From Cladorrhinum sp. PSN259 (taxonomy: Eukaryota > Ascomycota > Sordariomycetes > Sordariales > Podosporaceae): 12,839 nucleotides of DNA. The notes below the pieces were generated by a model. It was given only the letters and a program-made list of their open reading frames with translations. It did no database searches and was not told the origin of the DNA. Below, one piece after another: positions 1 through 8,271 of this stretch. Position 1 is the stretch's first letter; each line of letters begins with the position of its first letter. Both the position numbers and the translations under genes were made by a program. The DNA is taken from assembly GCA_033725935.1 (NCBI GenBank), contig MU867181.1, positions 1 through 12,839 of the forward strand, given 5' to 3'.

Positions 1-736
1 CAGAATCCACAGGCCAGTGACTGTAGCTGACAAGCCTCCGAAAGCACCAGTGGTAATAGTACAAGAGGCCTGTAATAGGCTAGTCTTACGGGCACCGAGA
101 AACCGGACAAGGGCTAGAGGCCGGAGGCCTCTCCCTGGACCTATGGCACCCACGGCAGTGGAAAGAGCTGTGAATATAATAGGGTCTTGGAAGGCCTTAA
201 GCAGTAGCAACCGCGAAGGAGAACGCTCTATAGAGGCCTTGGCAGTGGCTTGGAAGGAACGGTGGAAGGCTCAGATAGAGGGCAAGCCTTAGAGGCCGTC
301 GAGGCTAGTGGACGAAAAAGGCCTAGACCTCACAGATAAGGCCGTCTTTCGACGGCACGAAGGACTAACTAAAGCCCACAGCTCTCTCTTAATACAGGCC
401 CGTATAGGGGCTATAGGGCTAAAAGACTTCCTTTTTCGGGCCCGCGTACCGGGAATTATTACCCCCTACTGTACTTGCGGCTCCGGCCGTGAGTCGGTAG
501 AATACCTGGTGGTATGGTGCCCAGACCCACCGAAACCAAGAACCTGGATGGTATCAGGGATCGACTCCCGTAGAGACTTACAGTGGGCCCTAAAAGGCGG
601 AAGCCCTAGGGCCGGAAGGCTTGCAAGGAAGGTTCTGACATGGCTGATGGATTCGGGCAGGCTTCTAGAATACAACCTGGCTAGGAAGCTGGAGCTGGAA
701 CTGGAAGCAAGTCTAGGCATAGACCCTACAATATAG
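1..736 (+). pseudogene. LINE (Tad/I-like non-LTR retrotransposon) ORF2 C-terminus, one nonsense codon
   Basis: This is the C-terminal part of a LINE ORF2 polyprotein. It is open from the left edge of the window, so the endonuclease and reverse transcriptase lie outside. One frame runs from base 2 to the stop at 734-736, broken only by a TAG at 290-292 that fits CAG-to-TAG mutation. The key signature is a Cys/His motif near 466-525: YCTCG, then ESVEY, then WCP. This matches the CxCG...ET..H...CP element that ends many fungal LINE ORF2 proteins. The expected His is Tyr (TAC), consistent with a CAC-to-TAC RIP change. Upstream of it lies the typical IQARIGAIGLKDFL-type segment. The last ~66 codons recur at 2921-3120. 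The ORF2 assignment is firm; the clade name is inferred from motif style. The protein cannot be functional as it stands because of the stop and the lost His. Confidence 0.85.
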
Positions 737-937
737 GGCGGCCATAGATTAGTTAGCTTCCTTTTACAATAGTATAATATAGATACGGGCCGATTACGGC
801 CAATAGAAGGATTCTATAATATAGATACGAGGTTTTTCAGCCGGCTGTTAAGGTACGGTTTTCCTTATATAAATAGCAGTAAAGGGACCGACGAACCCTG
901 CTAAGGGCATAACGGTATACGAAATATTATTATAATT
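737..937 (+). repeat. 3' UTR and A/T-rich tail of the left LINE copy
   Basis: This stretch follows the ORF2 stop and aligns along its whole length to 3121-3326. It ends in a conserved GGGCATAACGGTATACGAAATA-like block (the other copy has GGGCATAGCGGTGTACGAAATA) followed by a short ATT/ATA-type tail at about 923-937. Relative to the second copy, nearly all changes here are G-to-A or C-to-T, as expected for RIP. The gypsy-like fragment begins immediately after the tail. Confidence 0.75.
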
Positions 938-2068
938 ACAAGGACTACCTACGCATATAATATACCAGGTATAAAAGAGAAAAAGCCAGAGAATAGTATA
1001 GACGGAGGATACAATAAAACTCTAATCGTATTATGGTACCACGGTCGGGAAACGGCCAGCAGGCTTCCTTAGGCTTAAGTAGATCAGACTAATTCCATAC
1101 CGACAGATCATAATTTATATTAGGAGGCCGCGAACCGGATCTAATAAAAAGACCTCCATAATATATTACGAAATAGTCGCTAGAGCTATAATATTAGGTA
1201 ACGAAAATACCTTAATTATTAAAATTCAATAGATAGATTCTAAAGGAAAGGAATATTAAGCTATTATAGTAATCGACTTAAGGAATACGATTAATATTAT
1301 TAATCCCTCGTTTATAAATAAAATAAGGATACCGTAAATTAAGAAGAAACGACCTTACCGAATAAGGACCTACGAAAGGCAAACGGCTAGCTATAACGGA
1401 GGAATTAGTTCACGGGAAACGACACTCTTAATTATAGTAGATAATGACCTATAGGAAGTGAACTTCGATATCCTACCTATAGGTCTTAAATACGATATAA
1501 TCTTAGGACATCTGTAATTAAAGAAATATAATCCGGTTATCGATTAGGAAAATAGCCATTTCGATTCCAGGCTTAATACTAAACGGATAAATAAAGCTAA
1601 ATTAGATAAGGCTCCTAGGTACTTAAAGGGATAAAAGATCCCTTATAAATAAATAAAATATATAAGCTATAATAAACTAATATCGATTAATAAAGGAAGA
1701 TTTAAGAAAGAACCCTCGTACCCTAAAGAACCAGAATAATAGGTAATATATATTAGATTAGAGAAATTAAAGGATACCCCGAATAATAACTTAAAATACG
1801 AATTTCCTAAGGAAAAGGAAGACCTTAATAATATTCTAAAAGAATACTATAATTTTAACGTCTTTAGATATAAAATAAAGAACGAGCTCCCTATAAGAAC
1901 CTCTTTCGATTACGAGATTTAATTAAAGGAAGGAGCTAAATTACGATATTATAAGGTATATTACCTAAGATTACGACAGGACTAGGCCTTATAAAAATAT
2001 ATTAAAGAGAATTTATTAAAAAGGTTTATTCGGAAATTATAAAGCAAGGCGGCTTACCTTATTTTATT
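938..2068 (+). pseudogene. Ty3/gypsy retrotransposon fragment A (gag end?/protease/RT start), RIP-degraded
   Basis: This is a very AT-rich remnant of an LTR retrotransposon. In the plus-strand frame I can read a retropepsin region (VIDLRNTINIINPSF at about 1270-1315, where D-L-R replaces an expected D-S-G). It is followed by a protease end (LKKYNPVID, then TAG for Trp, near 1517-1550) and a linker rich in Lys/Glu. Last comes the start of reverse transcriptase (YIKENLLKRFIRKL near 2000-2042). Stops fall mainly where Trp (TGG) or Gln (CAA) is expected. Bases 1290-2068 correspond to 12740-11962 of the minus-strand copy with exactly equal length, so the two are the same family. Homology to that copy stops at about 2068, inside RT. 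The 938-1190 part is probably gag-derived but I could not recognise a gag motif in it. Confidence 0.8.
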
Positions 2069-2073
2069 AATAA

Positions 2074-2631
2074 CACTGTGAGCCGTACTGGGCAGTCCTG
2101 CAAACTACCCAGTGCTATAAGTGCTGGGGATGGGGACATACCCAACGGTTCTGTAGGAAATCGGCGTTATGCCCACGGTGTGGCACAACGGCTCATGGGG
2201 AGGGTGGGAGGGCAGGAGAGGCCCAGTGCCCTACCCATGACAATCAAGTCAGCCTAAGATGTTCGAATTGTACAGGGAAGCATCCGGCCTGGGTACGGTG
2301 GTGCCCGGAAGCAGTAAAAGCCCGGAATGCAGCTAGGGAGGCGTATCAGTACCGGCCGAGGACATTCGACCTCACTCTGCTAGAAAAACAAAATCAGGAG
2401 CAACGACAGATAACCTTTCAAGGAGGAGGCGAGGAATACCAAGTAGTAGGAAGAAAACGGCCGAGGGGCCGACCCCCCTCAATGGCCGTCGCGGCAAAGC
2501 GAGCGGCGATTGATCCAAAGCAGGGAAAGCTAAACCTAGTGACGAGGGATACGACGGGGCCAGGCGTGGCCACTGGTGCCCCGGCTGCCACGGCGGCTGC
2601 AGACCAGGATGTAGGAATGCAGGAAGCTTAG
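2074..2631 (+). CDS. LINE ORF1 (Gag-like) C-terminal part with three zinc knuckles, 5'-truncated
   Basis: The frame is open without a single stop from 2074 to the TAG at 2629-2631 (about 185 codons). It has no suitable start codon at its left end, so it is a truncated copy. Three Cys/His motifs are visible: CYKCWGWGHTQRFC at 2113-2154 (C-x2-C-x4-H-x4-C); C-x2-C-x4-H-x10-C from 2170 to 2229; and CSNCTGKHPAWVRWC at 2260-2304 (C-x2-C-x3-H-x6-C). This trio is the hallmark of ORF1p, the RNA-binding protein of fungal and insect LINEs. A basic, Gln/Arg-rich tail follows (GRKRPRGRPP near 2449-2478). In contrast to the surrounding gypsy DNA it carries no RIP-type stops. Downstream there is no ORF2, only a LINE-like 3' end. 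Confidence 0.85.
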   Translation, partial: HCEPYWAVLQTTQCYKCWGWGHTQRFCRKSALCPRCGTTAHGEGGRAGEAQCPTHDNQVSLRCSNCTGKHPAWVRWCPEAVKARNAAREAYQYRPRTFDLTLLEKQNQEQRQITFQGGGEEYQVVGRKRPRGRPPSMAVAAKRAAIDPKQGKLNLVTRDTTGPGVATGAPAATAAADQDVGMQEA

Positions 2632-2819
2632 ACGGGCTTCCTTTTACCTGTAGTACGAAGAAGTCAAGAGTTAAGGCCTTAAAAGGAGGGTATAGGTTTT
2701 TCACCCAGCCAGATAACTGGCATGGTTTTCCTGTACAATAAGATAGCTAGCAGGACCGGCGAACCTTTGACTAAAGGGCAATCGGTAGTACGAAATATTA
2801 TTATTATATATATATATAT
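2632..2819 (+). repeat. LINE-type 3' end attached directly to ORF1
   Basis: After the ORF1 stop, short blocks match the 3' UTR of the two LINE copies in the same order. These are GCTTCCTTTTAC near 2636, GGTTTTTCA...CC near 2695, a GGTTTTCCT block near 2724, GGACCG(G/A)CGAACC near 2754, and a final GTACGAAATATTATTATTA at 2788-2806. A (TA)n run to about 2819 forms the tail. The match is patchy, so this is a related subfamily and not the same copy. Confidence 0.65.
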
Positions 2820-2920
2820 TTTTTAACTTTCATTAAAAGAGGTTTCTTTTTATATATTTATAATCTTCAATATAAAATTCAAATTCTCATGAAAAAGACT
2901 GGAAAATTTAAAAGTTTCAT
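2820..2920. other. AT-rich spacer between two LINE-derived insertions
   Basis: About 100 bp of very AT-rich sequence lies between the (TA)n tail of the ORF1-only element and the abrupt start of the next LINE copy. I see no coding potential and no match to the interrupted gypsy fragment, so the gypsy element does not resume here. Confidence 0.5.
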
Positions 2921-3326
2921 CAAGAACCTGGGTGGTATCAGGGATCGACTCCCGTAGAGACTTACAGTGGGCCCTGAAGGGCGGAAGCCCTAGGGCCGGA
3001 AGGCTTGCAAGGAAGGTTCTGACATGGCTGATGGATTCGGGCAGGCTTCTAGAATATAACCTGGCTAGGAAGCTGGAGCTGGAACTGGAAGCAAGCCTGG
3101 GCATAGACCCTACAATATAGGGCGGCCATGGACCAGTTGGCTTCCTTTTACAATGGTATGATATGGATACGGGCCTACTACGGCCGACGGAATGACTCTA
3201 TAGTGTAGATACGAGGTTTTTCAGCCGGCCTTTACGGTACGGTTTTCTTTGTATATATAGAGCAGTAGAGGGACCGACGAGCCCTGCCAAGGGCATAGCG
3301 GTGTACGAAATAATAATAATAATAAT
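2921..3326 (+). mobile_element. 5'-truncated second LINE copy (last ~66 codons of ORF2, 3' UTR, ATA tail)
   Basis: From CAAGAACCTGG at 2921 this copy matches 537-937. It keeps the ORF2 end (stop at 3118-3120) with about six base differences over 199 bp, followed by the 3' UTR and a longer, cleaner tail of TAA repeats at 3310-3326. A 5' truncation is normal for LINE insertions made by target-primed reverse transcription. I could not identify a convincing target-site duplication around it. Its 3' UTR is less RIP-mutated than the left copy's, so it is the better guide to the ancestral sequence. Confidence 0.85.
3310..3326 (+). repeat. (TAA)n microsatellite tail of LINE copy 2
   Basis: Five consecutive TAA units follow the conserved GTACGAAA end. 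The equivalent tail in the left LINE copy is shorter and interrupted. Simple trinucleotide tails are common in some LINE clades in place of poly(A). Confidence 0.8.
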
Positions 3327-3336
3327 TAAGTTAAAT

Positions 3337-4538
3337 AATAAGTCAATATAGGGGTTTATTTAGAAAGACTGCTAATTTCTGACCTTTTTAAAGGTAAAAG
3401 GCTTAAAAATCTGACTTTAAATATACTAGCGTATTAGAGATTTCTGCCTCCGCTGCCCGCCCTTATTACTGGTGCGGAGCGTTATTACGGCGCGTGCGGA
3501 GCGCCCTCGCGGCGCCCTATACCGTTCCCATCATCCTGTTTACCAGCTTAGGAGCTGGCATGTCCCTAACCTCCCTGCTCTCCCACTGCCCTGACAGGCT
3601 AGGTATTTGTGGCTCATCTGACTGTTAATTGTCCGAAAATACGTTCCAAGCAGGGATGGCTAAAAGTGGATTGTATTCTTTAAAATCTACCGTTTCTGGT
3701 GCCCAAGGCCCTGCCTTTTTGTGGGCTTAGCCAAGGCTCGGTTAGCTTCTGGTCAGGTAGATCGTTGGCCACTTGCCAGTCCCACAACCCTGACATTTGC
3801 CAGGGTCCCTTGTAGATAATTCGTAAATAAGCCTTTCCTCTTTAACACATGTGTCTACGCGTGCGCCCCTCATGGAACCTTGACTTCCTTATCCGCGGCT
3901 AAGACTCAATCTTTTGTTCAATTTAATTTGCCTACTTTCAGCTGGCCGGTGCGCTGCCCTCGCTATCCGGTTGGTAGAAGATTTCCGACCACGACCTAGG
4001 TCGGGAACTGATCAAACATGCTACCCTTCAATATTACCATGGAGGAGTTGAGAAGGTCACTCTAGAAGGCCAATCTATAGTTTAGAGCCTCAGGTAGCTT
4101 CAAGGCAGAATCAGTAACCATTTAGGCCAACCTCGACAGGACGCAGAAACTTCGCATGAAGCACTGCCACCAACAAATGCGAATCTTAAAAGTTCCTAGC
4201 CAATCACCGTCTAAGCTCCCACCCAAAGCTGGAAGATTGCCTGACGCACAATATCGATAGTTTCTGATAATATTGCGCAATAATTGGCCAGACTCGGCCA
4301 TGTGCATACTGGGAGCGCAGTGGACAGAAATTTCCAGTCCAAAATTGCTACAACCATATTGCACACCACTGCACCAGACACATTGCCAGTGCGGCCGTGA
4401 AACGTGTAGATCGAATCAAGTCCTCCCCGTCGGACAAGGCTCTATTGACAGAAAGAACGCAGAACCCGAGGATTTAACTTTTCGTCCGTAATAGAAATTC
4501 ATATACCAAGACGTTATGGGCTCATTTTGCTAGAATAA
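3337..4538. other. Intergenic region without a recognisable gene
   Basis: About 1.2 kb of mixed composition lies between the LINE copy and the ankyrin gene. Near 3475-3515 is a GC-rich patch with a repeated GTGCGGAGCG unit. A perfect 12-bp palindrome, CGACCTAGGTCG, is at 3992-4003. A short stretch near 3950-4085 can be read as protein-like (containing HDLGRELIKHATLQYYHGG) but has an early stop and no family I recognise. The region should contain the promoter of the downstream gene. I see no clear TATA box or other defined element, and no RNA gene. Confidence 0.5.
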
Positions 4539-7342
4539 ATGCGACCCGGCTCTGTTGCAGTTCCAGCCTCCATCCCGCCGGCAACGTTCAAAATTTACTT
4601 GGAAGTTAAGCCCTTCCACCCTCATGGCAATATGAGTCACCCAGGGTCACCTCAGAGGGTCGATGAAGCTTTCAATCAAAATGCCCTTGGTTCTAGGGCG
4701 AGCGTGAAAGATCCGCAGCAAAACAGCTCATCCGACAAAGCCCCCACGTCGCAAAATGAAGCAGCGGAAAACCAGTCTGCGACGCAAAACCACGTCGCTG
4801 GGTTGGATCTTGAAGGGTTCGAGGACTTCCCCACGGCACTTGACGTCGCCAGCGAGATGGATACAGATTTATGGGAGGCTTGTCAGAAAGGAGATCTCGA
4901 GACCGTCAAACTATTGCTCAAACTTGGGGCCGATGCCAATACCGAGAGGCCTTATTATAACCCAGAGGATGACGAGATTTCAGCTTTTGATTGCGGATGC
5001 CCTTACTGTCTTCTCAGACGACCACCAAGTGACGGGGCACCAACCAGCAGCAGCGAGTCCCATAGCATGTCCGAAAAAAATATTCAAGCAGCAACAGCCG
5101 ATAGTGGAGAATACAGCGATAGGTCTGGAATTGATATTGACTGGGACGCGCCAGAGGTGGACATAGAATGTGCCGTCATGCAGGTCACAACGGCTGATGT
5201 ATCCGGTCGCGAAAATGCAAGCGATACCGATGAAGCGAGCGAACGAGGGAACAAAAAGCCCTCTACAATCGCCAGTACATCGGATATTTCGGCTTCAAAC
5301 AAATTCAGAGGAAGCTGGGGTGAAGTAGATCACCATGGTCTCATGGACGTGACAAGTGTATCAGCACTCTACGTGGCAATAGACCGGCAGCACTTCGAGA
5401 TCGCGGAGTTCCTTCTTGAGCTGGAAGATCTCTGCCTCACAAGACGGTACACGAAAGAAAGGCGCACATCCTTTTTTCACGCACTAAGAAAACCAGGGAG
5501 TACTGGCCTTGTCGAAAGATTTCTGAGGCGGGACGATGCGGCCTTGTTTATCGACATTCCTGATCATTTTGGCCGCGCACCGCTGCATTGGGCTGCAGCC
5601 CAAGGATTCGTTGATGTTACCAGATCACTCCTGCAGCACGGAGCAAGTGTCAATGTGCAGGATAAGCAGGGGAAATCGCCTCTCATCACTGTTATTTATC
5701 TGGCTCCTTCAAGAGCCGTGCACGTTGCAAGGACTTTGCTCATTCATGGGGCAGATGTAAACCTGCAGGACCACGAAGGTGAGTGGCCCATTGCTGAGCT
5801 TTGTTCAGGAATGAATTCAATATAACAACATCAATACAGGTCAGACTGCTTTACACAGTGCTGTTTCCTTGTCGGGCCTCGTCGGTGCAAAGCTGTTACT
5901 CGCCTGGGGGGCTCGGGTTGATATCACAAACGGCCTGGGAAAAACTCCCCTTCAGTGTGTACCATCGCATTCGAAGAGTCTGATGGCTCTCTTAGCACCT
6001 GAAAATGCCAGCAAAGTCAAGAGGGAGATGCGAGATGCTTGGAAACCCCCGCAAACCACTGCCTCAACATGCCACGAATTCGAGATGAGCACAATCTTTT
6101 GTCTCAGATCGGATGACGGTCGTTCAGAACCTCAGCTATGGTCCAAGCCCGTTTTTGATGTTATCTATGATGAAACGCCCAGCAAAGGCACTCCAGGGAC
6201 AACTTTCTACGAACAAAGACAGGATCAATATCTCTCAATTCTGAAAGGCAGAGGCTACAACAATATCACAAAGAAAGACTCGTGGAAATGGATTCACGTT
6301 CCCAGCAATAATGTATGTCAAGAAACGCCCCGTCGAGCAAGTATCTACTGGTTACTAAAGTTTCATCGTAGATGACCTGGATTAGGGTGAGTATAATGCA
6401 ACGTTGATGCCTAATAACACCCCTCATGGCAGGACCTAATCCTCAGCAGGATCTGTTAGGCACATTATGTCATTCCCATCGAGAGAGGAATAAAGTCGAG
6501 GAGAATTGGCACATGATGAGCTTTTTTGACAAACACAACGTATCCAGCAGTGGTGCTTCTTGTCAGCGAAAACCTCATGTCGGTGACCCTTCTCCGTTTC
6601 ACGGGACTTGGAAATTGGAAGCTTACCCCGAGATAGATGTCGGCCGAATTTCAGGGGAGTTCATCCAGCAATCCAAAGTGGCTCTCACTAGTGGTATGTG
6701 CAAATCACACAAGTACAGTTGCATTAGCTCACTCGGCAAACCGACAATCTAGGTTCCATATGTTGACTTTGAATCTCGACATTACTTCCACCGAGGGGAG
6801 GCTTCTTGCGAGACTGAACAGTGTTCCAAGATGACACGATTGCACTCCGAGTATCCCAACTTCAACGGGGTATCTGGAATTCCGCACCCGCAGACCCTTG
6901 ACCAATCATACTACGATAGCTTGAAGGATAGTGACTTGGCTGACCGCGATAGAGACCAAGTTGTCTACAAGTGGTTCAACAAGATGGAGTTTGGTGAGCC
7001 AAAGCTGTTGATGGTAAACCAATTGTGGCTGTGGAAAATCGACGAATGTATGTGCAGGTTGCCTGGTACCCTACTTAGGTATCTGCCCCGTATAACTGAC
7101 GGAAAGACACAGCAACAATCATCACGGCGTTTCCCGAAAGATGGCAGGATGGCCCAGAGCACACACTCCTGCAAGACGTTCGTCATAGTGATACACCCGC
7201 GGACGTCTGGAAAAGCCCAGATGCTTTCATCGAGTATATCCTAAGCGTCTGTATTACCATTCCACGAGAGTTTGACAATGTCAGATTCGGGTTTCACATT
7301 CTTGAGGTTTTTGAGAGCTGGATTGGGAATCTGGTAAATTAA
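4539..7342 (+). CDS. Ankyrin-repeat protein with CorA-like domain, multi-exon, probably C-terminally shortened
   Basis: Proposed exons are 4539-5778, 5840-6312, 6372-6386, 6450-~6539 (or ~6578), ~6637 (or 6655)-6693, 6753-7047 and 7113-7342, giving about 800 residues. The first ankyrin repeat lies near residues 107-139 (LWEACQKGDLETVKLLLKLG). A Ser/Asp/Glu-rich linker follows, then a block of repeats from about 270 to 450 (GRAPLHWAAAQGFVDV; GKSPLITVIY; and EGQTALHSAV, restored across intron 1). The second half carries motifs of the fungal ankyrin/CorA-like family: WKWIHVPSNN, then RDRDQVVYKW, LLMVNQLWLWKIDE and TIITAFPERW. Members normally end in two membrane helices of a CorA-type metal transporter. 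None is seen before the TAA at 7340-7342, so transport activity is doubtful. A second possible start is the ATG at 4632, which has a better context. The frame between 6540 and 6655 is not resolved. Splice sites are inferred from consensus and family motifs, without transcript data. Confidence 0.75.
5779..5839 (+). other. Intron 1 of the ankyrin gene (61 bp)
   Basis: The donor is GTGAGT and the acceptor ACAG. Removing these 61 bases joins GACCACGAAG to GTCAGACTGCT and creates DHEGQTALHSAV, a textbook ankyrin start. Without splicing, the frame ends at 5825. This makes it the best supported intron in the window. Confidence 0.9.
6313..6371 (+). other. Intron 2 of the ankyrin gene (59 bp)
   Basis: The donor GTATGT follows the codons for WIHVPSNN and the acceptor is TCGTAG. 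It falls in phase 0. Splicing places MTWIR directly after SNN, matching the NN-M-x-W-(V/I) pattern of this fungal family. Confidence 0.8.
6372..6386 (+). other. 15-nt microexon encoding MTWIR
   Basis: Five codons are bounded by a TAG acceptor and a GTGAGT donor, both in phase 0. Skipping it would keep the frame but remove the conserved Met-x-Trp of the family motif. The next exon continues with DLLGTL, as expected. Confidence 0.75.
6387..6449 (+). other. Intron 3 of the ankyrin gene (63 bp)
   Basis: The donor is GTGAGT, a likely branch site CTAATAAC lies near 6411, and the acceptor is CAG at 6447-6449. It is phase 0 and leads to DLLGTLCHSHRERNK in the next exon. An earlier AG at 6431-6432 would lead quickly to a stop, so it was not chosen. 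Confidence 0.7.
6694..6752 (+). other. Intron between exons 5 and 6 of the ankyrin gene (59 bp)
   Basis: The donor is GTATGT and the acceptor CTAG. It joins KWLSLV to VPYVDFESRH, a hydrophobic strand followed by an acidic residue as in the family's LxLxxPYLxxE motif. This requires exon 5 to be read in a different frame from exon 4, which implies one further intron or a frameshift upstream. Confidence 0.7.
7048..7112 (+). other. Last clear intron of the ankyrin gene (65 bp)
   Basis: The donor is GTATGT, a branch-like ACTGAC lies at 7095-7100, and the acceptor is ACAG. It joins LWLWKIDE to STIITAFPERW, recreating the uninterrupted family motif. It is phase 1. Confidence 0.85.
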
Positions 7343-7744
7343 CCCCCATTTCCTACCAGTATAGTCACACGCGACAACATTTTTTGGTCAGTCCGAATTG
7401 GTCTCAGAAGGTGAGCAAAAGGTGAGCGCAGTGAGCATCACCCTGAGCTAAAGTGGATCCAAGAACCGTTCGGCTATACTTGCCGCAACCAAAACTGATC
7501 ATGACTTCCGTTTTCTCCTTGCGCGTACCAGTAGCCCGTTATCAAACCCTCTAGAACCACCATTTGTATTAAAATTGCAACTTTAGATATAGACGAGCTT
7601 GTCCATTTTTCTAACAGAAGAAGACACTTATAAATTGCCATATTCATAAACATCCAGTTAAATAGCTTTGATTACTACAATTCATAAATCACGTAAAGAC
7701 GGTGAGAATGTGTGTAGCAGACTACCTGTCTGTTGCCCGAGTTT
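7343..7744. other. Downstream region of the ankyrin gene, possible lost 3' exons
   Basis: A possible extra intron at 7334-7391 (GTAAAT...TTGGTCAG, 58 bp) would replace the TAA at 7340 and extend the protein through 7392-7451. That frame stays open again from 7452 to a TAG at 7584-7586. Neither extension shows a transmembrane helix. Three close GTGAGC hexamers occur at 7411-7436. The rest is AT-rich with no feature I can name. Confidence 0.4.
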
Positions 7745-7948
7745 CCATTTTGCCGTCCCTTTAGTGGTGGAACATGTCCATAGCTCGGTAAACTCTTCTT
7801 CGAACTAGTCGCTCTGGAGGTTGACGCCCTTGAAGATGAGGGCTGGTATGAGGCTCCGGCCGTCTTAGCTAATACATTCGATTATTGAAGTCTAGGTCCT
7901 ATTATCGTTGGCCTTTAGGTATATTTGCTTCGGGTAGACAACCTGCAT
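7745..7948 (-). pseudogene. pogo-like (Tc1/mariner superfamily) DDE transposase fragment
   Basis: On the minus strand one frame reads YPKQIYLKANDNRT, a stop, TSIIECIS, a stop, then DGRSLIPALIFKGVNLQSD, a stop, and FEEEF. With the stops taken as mutated Trp or Gln codons, this follows the DGNRxWxTxIECIxADGxxLxPxxIFKG...W pattern of fungal pogo/Fot-type transposases around the middle of the catalytic domain. Only about 65 codons are recognisable. The N-terminal helix-turn-helix, the flanking catalytic acidic residues and terminal inverted repeats are not seen. It lies tail-to-tail with the ankyrin gene and may mark the insertion that removed that gene's 3' end. Confidence 0.6.
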
Positions 7949-8271
7949 ATGCGTACACACCCCTTGTCGTTCTCTCTTTTGGCATCCTCGTCTTACGCGA
8001 TATTAACGGTCTTTAGCAGCTCTTTCTCCGAGTCTTACTCCCTTTGCTTCTAAGCATTTCGCCGACTACCGCTTTTTTGGCTAGACTCCGAGCTTTAATT
8101 CGAATATGCTTAGCGCTGGAACGTGTTACAACCTGCACCGGGTAGGGTTCAGACTGCAAGGCAGTACGCCTGGGGTAATATGACAGGGGAATCGAAGATT
8201 ATGGGACGCTCTCAGACGGGGTCAATCACTGTCAACTAACAGGTAGCTCTACAAAGTATCGCTTATGAGTA
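7949..8271. other. Unassigned stretch between the transposase fragment and the gypsy LTR end
   Basis: Part of it (7949-8110) may be a frameshifted continuation of the minus-strand transposase remnant, but I cannot read a motif with confidence. From 8110 to 8271 I see no gene, repeat or RNA feature. Confidence 0.4.

Noticed and set aside
466..720. Minus-strand open frame of 84 codons, repeated at 2850-3104
   Set aside because: It is the complement of the LINE ORF2 C-terminus in both copies and only looks conserved because the LINE is duplicated.
2372..2704. Minus-strand open frame of 110 codons
   Set aside because: It lies opposite the zinc-knuckle ORF1, which has clear motifs; the reverse frame is Pro/Leu-rich without any motif.
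2820..2940. Target-site duplication around LINE copy 2
   Set aside because: The sequences before 2921 and after 3326 are both AT-rich but share no exact repeat long enough to trust.
4122..4491. Short open frames on both strands upstream of the ankyrin gene
   Set aside because: They overlap each other, have no motif and no convincing start context, so they look like chance frames.
4756..5302. Other-frame open stretches inside the first ankyrin exon
   Set aside because: The main frame has ankyrin repeats and continues across a verified splice junction; these are shadows.
5801..5983. Separate small gene starting at ATG 5811 or nearby
   Set aside because: The region is intron 1 plus the start of exon 2 of the ankyrin gene, as shown by the restored ankyrin motif.
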